Below, piece by piece: positions 1-4,628 of a DNA stretch of 6,905 nucleotides. The stretch is taken from positions 1-6,905 of the forward strand of contig DQVZ01000187.1 of NCBI GenBank assembly GCA_015661465.1, in the 5' to 3' direction. A program made the translations under genes and the position numbers. A model generated the notes under the pieces. The model was not told where the DNA came from and searched no databases. It saw nothing but the letters and a program-made list of their open reading frames with translations. This stretch comes from Aquifex aeolicus (lineage in GTDB: Bacteria; Aquificota; Aquificia; Aquificales; Aquificaceae). How positions within the stretch are numbered: position 1 is the stretch's first letter; every line of letters begins with the position of its first letter.

Positions 1-482
1 TACAGTTCCACAAGTTTATTCCCTTTAAAAACGAATAGATATTGGCTCATTTTTTCTACGAGAAAGACGTAGTGATTATTCGGATTTTCTAGGATAACCG
101 GAGGAGCTTTTCTAAATCTTTCCTTTAAAATTTCTCCTATTTTTTGTCTGTAAAGCTCTTTGTTTTCAACTTTACGTATCAGGAAATTAAAGCGATAGTA
201 GGAGGGATTGTAACTGGGATTTAATTCTATTGACTTCAAATAAGTCTGTATTGCTTCCTCTAACTTTCCTTTTCTTTCAAGTAAAAGTCCCTTAGCATAC
301 AGCTCTATATATGGTTCCACCGGAATTTCTAATTGTTCAATGTAAGCTTTTACAACTTTTAGCTCCAGGGAAGATAAACCCCCTTCCCCAAATTTTTTAA
401 AAACCTTTTCTATTTCTCCTTTTTCTAATTCTTGATAAGGAAAGGCGATACAGAGAGCAAAGATAAAGATTAATAAAATCAT
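1..482 (-). CDS. Secreted TPR protein, probable L,D-transpeptidase (YkuD/ErfK family), C-terminus cut off by left edge
   Basis: Partial gene: 160 codons are visible and the rest lies beyond position 1. The protein starts with a hydrophobic signal peptide (MILLIFIFALCIAFP, residues 1-15), so it should be exported. Residues about 57-95 form a TPR unit (ERKGKLEEAIQTYLKSIELNP is its core). From about residue 127 the sequence reads PPVILENP, then HYVFLVEK and LFVFKGNKLVEL; this matches the first strands of a YkuD L,D-transpeptidase domain, where a self-referential 'V-x-K-x-x-x-L-x-V-x-x-x-G-K-L-V' pattern is usual. The catalytic HxnSxGC[RH]G segment would lie outside the window, so catalytic competence cannot be judged. 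Enzymes of this family make 3-3 peptidoglycan cross-links or attach proteins to the wall. The ATG overlaps the rpoZ stop (ATGA), so translation is probably coupled to rpoZ. The export signal and TPR are directly visible; the transpeptidase call is inference from about 30 residues. Confidence 0.7.
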   Translation of the reverse strand, partial: MILLIFIFALCIAFPYQELEKGEIEKVFKKFGEGGLSSLELKVVKAYIEQLEIPVEPYIELYAKGLLLERKGKLEEAIQTYLKSIELNPSYNPSYYRFNFLIRKVENKELYRQKIGEILKERFRKAPPVILENPNNHYVFLVEKMSQYLFVFKGNKLVEL

Positions 483-709
483 TCTTCTTTCTTTTCTTCT
501 ATTTCCTCTCTCTTAACTATTTTTATCTTTCCTTCTGCAACATCCTCAATCGCAGCGAAAGTTTTTTTGTAAAGTTCATCATCCTTTCTGATAAACAAAT
601 CATCTCCATCTTTTAGAAGTTGAACGGTTCTCCTTACCGCGGCGTGCACCAACTCATACCTTGATTCAGCTTTTTTTAAAGCTTCTTCTATCTTAGGTCT
701 CCTTGACAT
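479..709 (-). CDS. rpoZ: DNA-directed RNA polymerase omega subunit
   Basis: A 76-residue protein with the omega family pattern: an N-terminal basic start (MSRRPKIEEAL), the conserved helix with SRYELVHAAVRRTVQLL (residues 16-32), then a short loop and FAAIEDVAEGKI (50-61), which corresponds to the usual 'A-x-x-E-I-A-x-G-K-I' motif. The C-terminal tail is a run of Lys and Glu. Omega wraps the beta-prime C-terminal tail and helps RNA polymerase assemble; in E. coli it also forms ppGpp site 1 together with beta-prime, using the N-terminal Ala-Arg-Val-Thr. Here Arg3 is kept but Ala and Val-Thr are not. The ATG lies inside the last codons of gmk (17-nt overlap) with AAAGGGGG at 718-725 as ribosome binding site, 8 nt away. 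The stop overlaps the start of the following secreted protein. The order gmk-rpoZ is widely conserved in bacteria. Confidence 0.93.
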   Translation of the reverse strand: MSRRPKIEEALKKAESRYELVHAAVRRTVQLLKDGDDLFIRKDDELYKKTFAAIEDVAEGKIKIVKREEIEEKKEE

Positions 710-1343
710 AGCATTTACCCCCTTTAAGAATATTCACTATTTCCTTATTTAATCTAAATCTTTCTATCTCTTTAAGCATTCTTTCCCTTTCAGCTCTGTA
801 AGAAATGATTATAGATTTTACCTTTTCTACTGCATCGTTTAAAAAATCATTTACAACTATATAGTCGAAGAATCGTGCACACGGTATTTCATTACGAGCT
901 ATGCTCAGTCTTTTTTCTAAATTCTCATCTCTATAACCCCTTGCCTCTATTCTTCTTTTAAGCTCTTCGAGGGAAGGAGGAAGAAGGAAGATAGTAATTG
1001 CATTAGGCATAAGCCCTTTTACTTTAAAAGCTCCCTGAACGTCTATAACCAGTAGGGCATCTTTTCCTTCTATTTGGGTTATCCTTTCTATTTCCTTTTT
1101 AGGAGTTCCGTAAAAATTGCCGTAAACATTTGCATACTCAAGAAAGAAATCTTCTTCAATTTTCTTTTCAAACTCCTCTTTTGAAATAAATACGTAATCT
1201 ATACCTGGCTGTTCATAAGGTCTAGGCTTTCTCGTGGTATAAGTTACAACCCTTTCTAGATCCGCAAGCTCTGATAAAAGTTTTTGGGCTACCGTTGTTT
1301 TCCCGGTTCCCGAAGGAGCGGAAAGAATAAACAGTTTGCCCAT
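693..1343 (-). CDS. gmk: Guanylate kinase
   Basis: 216 residues, a usual length for the family. Gmk transfers phosphate from ATP to GMP, giving GDP, in the cytoplasm. Visible motifs: P-loop APSGTGKT at residues 9-16 (Lys15, Thr16); the guanylate kinase signature from TTRKPR (36-41) through Gly47, Tyr50 and Phe52; the GMP-binding stretch EYANVYGNFYGT (69-80); VIDVQG at 99-104; and the arginine-rich lid with RRIEARGYRD (130-139) and Arg145, Arg150. The ATG at 1343 is the only plausible start, because an in-frame TAA lies three codons upstream and the P-loop follows almost at once. There is no Shine-Dalgarno before it, and a GATAAT/TATGAT element lies 9-17 nt upstream, so the mRNA may be leaderless. 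It is the first gene of the gmk-rpoZ-TPR protein operon and diverges from the flavoprotein gene. Confidence 0.97.
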   Translation of the reverse strand: MGKLFILSAPSGTGKTTVAQKLLSELADLERVVTYTTRKPRPYEQPGIDYVFISKEEFEKKIEEDFFLEYANVYGNFYGTPKKEIERITQIEGKDALLVIDVQGAFKVKGLMPNAITIFLLPPSLEELKRRIEARGYRDENLEKRLSIARNEIPCARFFDYIVVNDFLNDAVEKVKSIIISYRAERERMLKEIERFRLNKEIVNILKGGKCYVKET

Positions 1344-1346
1344 ATA

Positions 1347-1381
1347 ATGAAATTATCATAATTCATGTTTCGGATTCCGAA
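1347..1381. promoter_or_regulatory. Two adjacent palindromes in the divergent gmk/flavoprotein promoter region
   Basis: The 56-bp spacer holds two perfect 13-bp palindromes of the same 6-1-6 design. The first is AATTAT-C-ATAATT at 1351-1363; it extends to ATGA...TCAT (1347-1366) if one extra A is allowed. The second is TTCGGA-T-TCCGAA at 1369-1381. Their centres (1357 and 1375) are 18 bp apart. The first covers the likely -10 elements for gmk (TATGAT 1355-1360, GATAAT 1352-1357, minus strand). The second lies where the gmk -35 and the flavoprotein spacer should be. A dimeric repressor or activator controlling both operons would fit. The palindromes are seen; the regulatory role is inferred. 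Confidence 0.45.
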
Positions 1382-1386
1382 GCTTT

Positions 1387-1392
1387 TAAAAT
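1387..1392 (+). promoter_or_regulatory. Likely -10 element of the flavoprotein operon
   Basis: TAAAAT at 1387-1392 ends 7 nt before the ATG at 1400, which would place transcription start at or next to the start codon and give a leaderless mRNA. No Shine-Dalgarno is visible in the preceding 20 nt, which agrees. No convincing -35 hexamer is seen at the normal distance (TTCATG at 1362-1367 is 19 bp away and weak), so the promoter may need an activator bound to the nearby palindromes. Confidence 0.35.
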
Positions 1393-1399
1393 CTTTATT

Positions 1400-1957
1400 A
1401 TGGGAAGAGTTCTCATAATATACGATTCAAGAACAGGAAATACGGAAAAAATGGCTATGCTGGTGGCGGAAGGAGCACGTTCTGTTGAAGGTACTGAAGT
1501 AAAGCTAAAGCGTGTAGATGAAGCAACAAAAGAAGATATATTATGGGCTGATGGTTTAGCGGTAGGATCTCCAACGAACATGGGTATAGTTTCCTGGAAA
1601 ATGAAGAAATTCTTCGATGAAGTTATAGGAGACCTCTGGGGAGAAATTGATGGGAAAATAGCATGTGCCTTTTCTTCCTCGGGAGGATGGGGTGGAGGAA
1701 ACGAAATAGCATGTATGTCTATCTTGACAATGCTCATGAACTTCGGTTTTCTCGTTTTCGGTGTAACAGACTATGTAGGAAAAAAATTTACCCTTCATTA
1801 CGGAGCTGTAATATCAGGAGAACCAAAAACAGAGGAGGAAAAAGAAGCATGCAGAAGGTTAGGGAGAAGACTCGCAGAATGGGTAGCTGTTTTCGTTGAC
1901 GGAAAAAAGGAACTTATCGAAAAGATTAGAAAAGACCCAGATAGGTTTGTAGATTAA
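1400..1957 (+). CDS. Flavodoxin-like flavoprotein, WrbA / NAD(P)H:quinone oxidoreductase type
   Basis: 185 residues with a flavodoxin fold. The N-terminal strand RVLIIYDS leads into the FMN phosphate loop SRTGNT (10-15). VGSPTNMGIVS (55-65) and the loop SSSGGWGGGNE (92-102) match the two isoalloxazine-binding loops of WrbA-type proteins, whose counterparts are GTPTRFGN and SSTGTGGGQE. The C-terminal part (EEEKEACRRLGRRLAEW) resembles the last WrbA helix. WrbA itself reduces quinones by two electrons with NAD(P)H; this protein is shorter and the exact substrate cannot be read off, so no symbol is given. The ATG has no Shine-Dalgarno but cannot be moved, because the flavin loop begins nine residues later. 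It is the first gene of the plus-strand operon, 29 nt ahead of dksA, and may supply redox protection. The fold is near certain, the function moderately so. Confidence 0.85.
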   Translation: MGRVLIIYDSRTGNTEKMAMLVAEGARSVEGTEVKLKRVDEATKEDILWADGLAVGSPTNMGIVSWKMKKFFDEVIGDLWGEIDGKIACAFSSSGGWGGGNEIACMSILTMLMNFGFLVFGVTDYVGKKFTLHYGAVISGEPKTEEEKEACRRLGRRLAEWVAVFVDGKKELIEKIRKDPDRFVD

Positions 1958-1975
1958 TATAAATAAGCCCTTTTT

Positions 1976-1981
1976 GGGAGG
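1976..1981 (+). promoter_or_regulatory. Ribosome binding site that fixes the TTG start of dksA
   Basis: GGGAGG lies 5 nt before the TTG at 1987. There is no ATG or GTG in frame near the N-terminus; the next in-frame TTG (1996) would be 14 nt away, and the spacing favours the first. Confidence 0.75.
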
Positions 1982-1986
1982 AAAAA

Positions 1987-2349
1987 TTGCACCATTTGAC
2001 GGAAGAACAGATAAACGAACTTAAAGCTATACTTCTGGAAATGAGAAGGAAACTTATAGAATCCGCTGAACAACAGATTAAAGACCCTTCCAACGTAGTT
2101 TTTGAGGGTGGAGACGAAATAGACAGAGCTGATATGGAAACTGACCGTTTTATAACCTTCAGGATTAGAGGTAGGGAGGCTAATCTTATCCACAAAATTG
2201 ATTACGCACTTATGAAAATAGAAATGGGTAACTATGGTATATGTGAAAATTGCGGAGCAGAAATTCCATATGAGAGGTTAAAGGCAAGACCTGTTACAAC
2301 TATGTGCATTAAATGCAAAGAATTGGAAGAGGAGATGGAAAATGATTGA
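1987..2349 (+). CDS. dksA: RNA polymerase-binding transcription factor DksA, short form
   Basis: 120 residues, against 151 in E. coli; the missing part is N-terminal. A coiled coil (about 5-80) is followed by a four-cysteine zinc finger: Cys86, Cys89, Cys107, Cys110, spaced CX2C-X17-CX2C. The coiled-coil tip carries Asp43, Asp46 and Ala48, matching the E. coli tip motif Asp71-x-x-Asp74-x-Ala76 that acts in the RNA polymerase secondary channel. With a constant offset of 28 residues and no gaps, Arg63, Leu67, Lys70, Arg101 and Lys111 fall on the E. coli ppGpp site 2 residues Arg91, Leu95, Lys98, Arg129 and Lys139. This is therefore a real DksA rather than a TraR-like relative. It starts with TTG and overlaps the aminotransferase start by 8 nt, so the two are probably co-translated. 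DksA with ppGpp represses stable RNA genes and activates amino-acid genes. Confidence 0.93.
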   Translation: MHHLTEEQINELKAILLEMRRKLIESAEQQIKDPSNVVFEGGDEIDRADMETDRFITFRIRGREANLIHKIDYALMKIEMGNYGICENCGAEIPYERLKARPVTTMCIKCKELEEEMEND

Positions 2350-3589
2350 TGACCCTATGGAATGGGCTTTTCCCAGAATAAAGAGACTTCCCAAATACGT
2401 TTTTTCTATGGTTAATGAATTGAAGTATAAAATGAGAAGACAAGGGGAGGACATAGTTGATTTAGGAATGGGAAATCCCAATCTTCCCCCTGCAAAGCAT
2501 ATAATAGATAAACTCTGCGAAGTAGCTCAAAAGCCTCATGTCCATGGATATTCAGCTTCAAGGGGAATTCCTAGGCTCAGAAAAGCAATATGTGATTTTT
2601 ACTGGAGGAGATACGGTGTAAAATTAGATCCTGAAAGGGAGGCCATTCTAACCATAGGTGCAAAGGAAGGCTATTCCCATCTTATGCTTGCAATGATTTC
2701 TCCAGGAGATACCGTTATTGTCTCGAATCCTACTTATCCTATTCATTACTATGCACCTATAATAGCCGGAGGGGAGGTCCATTCAATACCTTTAAATTTC
2801 TCAGAGGATGAAACCTGCCAAGAGGAATTCTTAAGAAGACTTTACGAAATTATAAAAACTGCTATGCCTAAACCAAAAGCAGTAGTAGTGAGTTTTCCCC
2901 ACAATCCTACAACTATTACTGTGGACAGAGATTTTTTTAAGGACTTGGTAAAGTTTGCTAAAGAAAATGGCATATGGATTATTCACGATTTTGCTTATGC
3001 AGATATAGCCTTTGACGGTTATAAACCTCCTTCGATTCTTGAAATAGAAGGTGCAAAAGATGTAGCTGTAGAAATATACTCAATGTCCAAGGGCTTTTCA
3101 ATGGCCGGATGGCGTGTAGCTTTCGTATTGGGAAATGAAATTCTTATAAAGAATCTAGCACATCTGAAGAGTTATTTGGATTACGGAATATTTACCCCGA
3201 TTCAAGTAGCTTCAATAATAGCTTTGGACAGTCCCTATGAAATTGTTGAAGAAAACGCAAGAATCTACGAAAGGAGAAGAAATGTCCTTGTGGAAGGATT
3301 AAATAAGTTGGGTTGGAAAGTGAAAAAACCGAAGGCAACTATGTTCGTATGGGCAAAAATTCCGGAGTGGGTCAATATGAACTCTTTGGAGTTTTCAATG
3401 TTTTTACTCAAAGAAGCAAAGGTTGCTGTCTCGCCGGGAATAGGCTTCGGACAATACGGTGAGGGGTATGTAAGGTTTGCTCTAGTTGAGAATGAACATA
3501 GAATAAGACAGGCTATAAGAGGTATAAGGAAAGCTTTTAAAAAACTTCACAGAGAGGTAAAAAAACTTGAACCTGAAAGAAATCCTTAG
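2342..3589 (+). CDS. alaC: PLP-dependent aminotransferase, AlaC (glutamate-pyruvate) type
   Basis: 415 residues, fold-type I class I/II aminotransferase. The N-terminal signature RLPKYVF...[11 protein letters not shown]...[16 protein letters not shown] is very close to that of E. coli AlaC (YfdZ) and less like classical AspC. Key residues are visible: Asn188 in FPHNPT, Asp216 and Tyr219 in [10 protein letters not shown], the Schiff-base Lys250 in [12 protein letters not shown], and Arg378 in YVRFA for the substrate carboxylate. The expected reaction is pyruvate plus glutamate to alanine plus 2-oxoglutarate; genes of this group are often named aspC, so aspartate or other amino acids are possible substrates. 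The ATG has AGGAG (2330-2334) 7 nt upstream and lies inside the end of dksA. The 3' end overlaps the next small gene by 23 nt. The aminotransferase call is firm; AlaC over AspC is inference from the N-terminal signature. Confidence 0.9.
   Translation: MIDDPMEWAFPRIKRLPKYVFSMVNELKYKMRRQGEDIVDLGMGNPNLPPAKHIIDKLCEVAQKPHVHGYSASRGIPRLRKAICDFYWRRYGVKLDPEREAILTIGAKEGYSHLMLAMISPGDTVIVSNPTYPIHYYAPIIAGGEVHSIPLNFSEDETCQEEFLRRLYEIIKTAMPKPKAVVVSFPHNPTTITVDRDFFKDLVKFAKENGIWIIHDFAYADIAFDGYKPPSILEIEGAKDVAVEIYSMSKGFSMAGWRVAFVLGNEILIKNLAHLKSYLDYGIFTPIQVASIIALDSPYEIVEENARIYERRRNVLVEGLNKLGWKVKKPKATMFVWAKIPEWVNMNSLEFSMFLLKEAKVAVSPGIGFGQYGEGYVRFALVENEHRIRQAIRGIRKAFKKLHREVKKLEPERNP
3552..3557 (+). promoter_or_regulatory. 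Ribosome binding site for the TTG-started small gene
   Basis: GAGAGG lies 9 nt before the TTG at 3567, inside the aminotransferase gene. It supports translation starting within the upstream gene rather than later. Confidence 0.5.
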
Positions 3590-3809
3590 GGAGTTCTATA
3601 GGTTAAAATTCGGTCGGGAATTTGCACGGGAAGCTCAAAAATTGGAAGAGTTATTCATTTTCCTTTTGTTTACCGATTTTTTTGGAATTTCTACTCCATT
3701 CAAGTTTTATCTCTTAGAGCTTTATCCGGAGCTTATAGAAGAATTTCATAAATGGCATAAAAGAATGGGACTTAAAACTTCCCCCATCGATTGGATACGA
3801 TGCTGCTGA
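3567..3809 (+). CDS. Small conserved-looking protein ending in Cys-Cys (resembles 'cory-CC-star' proteins)
   Basis: 80 residues, starting with TTG inside the end of the aminotransferase gene and stopping directly after two cysteines (DWIRCC). The N-terminal half is a charged helix ([27 protein letters not shown]) followed by a hydrophobic stretch with [13 protein letters not shown], then [24 protein letters not shown] and the terminal SPIDWIRCC. There is no signal peptide; the hydrophobic stretch is short and could be a membrane-touching or buried helix. From memory, small proteins with this layout and an invariant terminal Cys-Cys have been catalogued as cory-CC-star, without a known function; I cannot check this. 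Terminal vicinal cysteines suggest metal binding, a redox-active pair or a thiol attachment site. It is the last gene of the flavoprotein-dksA-aminotransferase operon and meets the stop of dsbC with no base between. Confidence 0.8.
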   Translation: MNLKEILREFYRLKFGREFAREAQKLEELFIFLLFTDFFGISTPFKFYLLELYPELIEEFHKWHKRMGLKTSPIDWIRCC

Positions 3810-3821
3810 TTACTTTATCAG
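3806..3821. terminator. Weak hairpin centred on the convergent stop codons
   Basis: CTGAT (3806-3810) pairs with ATCAG (3817-3821) around a 6-nt loop, with a possible extra G-T pair outside. It contains both stop codons. On the plus strand a GTTTTTAC stretch follows about 12 nt later, inside dsbC. The stem is short for a thermophile, so termination here is only a possibility; another weak 5-bp hairpin lies at 3785-3802. Confidence 0.2.
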
Positions 3822-4529
3822 TTCATTCAAATCGTTTTTACTTCCAGGAAGTCCTATCAGCACCTGTCCGTTCATACCTATTAGAGTAGGTGTACCACTT
3901 ACACCAAGCTCTGAGAGGTATTTTATATTCTTTTCAACCTTTTTCCTGCCTTTGTCGCAAAGATTTTGAGGTTCAAAGTCTTTATGAGCGTATTCATAAC
4001 CTTTTCCAGTGCAGATGATATCTATAGCTTTATCTTTCGCTTTGGGATGCATAGGCAACGGGAAGAATATGTGTCTTATCTCAACGTGGTTTTCCTTTGC
4101 CCATTCTTTTAGAATAGGTTCAAGTCTTCTACAGTAGGGACAATCAGGGTCCGATATGAAGTAAACGTATTTTTCACCTTTACCATACCTCAAATCTACA
4201 AGATTTTCGAGCTCCTTAAGGACTTCTTTTGAAACCTTTTGGTATTTTTTAGTAATTTCTGCTGTGAGATTTTTACCCCTTTTAATATCAATTAGGTTTC
4301 CTGAGATAATGTAATTTAGGTTTTCATCGGTATAAATTACAAGAGGTCTTAAACCGTTCTTTATAACTGCTTGACAAAGTTCCAATCCCTTTATGGGTGA
4401 TATTTCAACTACATTAAATTTCTGCCGTGTAATTTTTTCCAACTCCTTTTGAAGCTCTTTAGGACTTGGACAAGAAGCGTATACTACTGAAGCAGAAAGT
4501 ACTAAAGATATTAAAGTTAACTTCTTCAT
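3810..4529 (-). CDS. dsbC: Periplasmic thiol:disulfide interchange protein, DsbC/DsbG family
   Basis: 239 residues from the ATG at 4529. Residues 1-18 are a signal peptide (KK start, hydrophobic core, VYA before SC), so the protein acts outside the membrane. An N-terminal dimerisation domain (about 25-85) and linker helix lead to a thioredoxin domain with active site CPYC (Cys130-Cys133) and the cis-proline in SGTPT (Pro214). A second cysteine pair, Cys173 and Cys191, matches the structural disulfide of E. coli DsbC: the distance from the first active cysteine to the third is 43 in both. Its family isomerises wrong disulfides and is kept reduced by DsbD. CPYC replaces the usual CGYC of DsbC. 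A longer reading from a TTG at 4571 exists, but AAGGAGG 5 nt before the ATG and the signal peptide fix this start. It follows leuA on the same strand. Confidence 0.9.
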   Translation of the reverse strand: MKKLTLISLVLSASVVYASCPSPKELQKELEKITRQKFNVVEISPIKGLELCQAVIKNGLRPLVIYTDENLNYIISGNLIDIKRGKNLTAEITKKYQKVSKEVLKELENLVDLRYGKGEKYVYFISDPDCPYCRRLEPILKEWAKENHVEIRHIFFPLPMHPKAKDKAIDIICTGKGYEYAHKDFEPQNLCDKGRKKVEKNIKYLSELGVSGTPTLIGMNGQVLIGLPGSKNDLNELIK

Positions 4530-4534
4530 AATTC

Positions 4535-4541
4535 CCTCCTT
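4535..4541 (-). promoter_or_regulatory. Ribosome binding site that fixes the dsbC start
   Basis: AAGGAGG on the minus strand, 5 nt before the ATG at 4529. It is a near-perfect Shine-Dalgarno. A possible -10 element, TAAGAT at 4558-4563, lies just upstream, without a good -35, so dsbC could have its own promoter after the leuA terminator. Confidence 0.8.
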
Positions 4542-4592
4542 CTTAATCAATTTTTTTATCTTATCAAACAAAATCCAAACTCCAGAAATAAT

Positions 4593-4625
4593 TAAAACAA
4601 AAACGGTTAATTCAAGTATTAAGCC
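4593..4625 (-). terminator. Terminator-like hairpin after leuA
   Basis: On the minus strand GG(C)TTAAT pairs with ATTAACC across a 6-nt loop (4605-4625): seven pairs with one bulged C. It is followed by GTTTTTGTTTTAAT, a U-rich tail as in Rho-independent terminators. It begins 3 nt after the leuA stop. The stem is AT-rich, so it may be leaky and let dsbC be read through. Confidence 0.45.
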
Positions 4626-4628
4626 CCA

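Noticed and set aside
1363..1798. Minus-strand reading frames opposite the flavoprotein gene
   Set aside because: Antisense shadows of a clear flavodoxin-fold gene; low-complexity Ser/Pro translation and no ribosome binding site.
1968..1979. CCC-TTTTT-GGG hairpin before dksA that might hide its ribosome binding site
   Set aside because: Only three base pairs; not stable, least of all in a thermophile.
4530..4571. Longer dsbC starting at a TTG at 4571
   Set aside because: The ATG at 4529 has a near-perfect Shine-Dalgarno and begins a normal signal peptide; the extension would bury that peptide.
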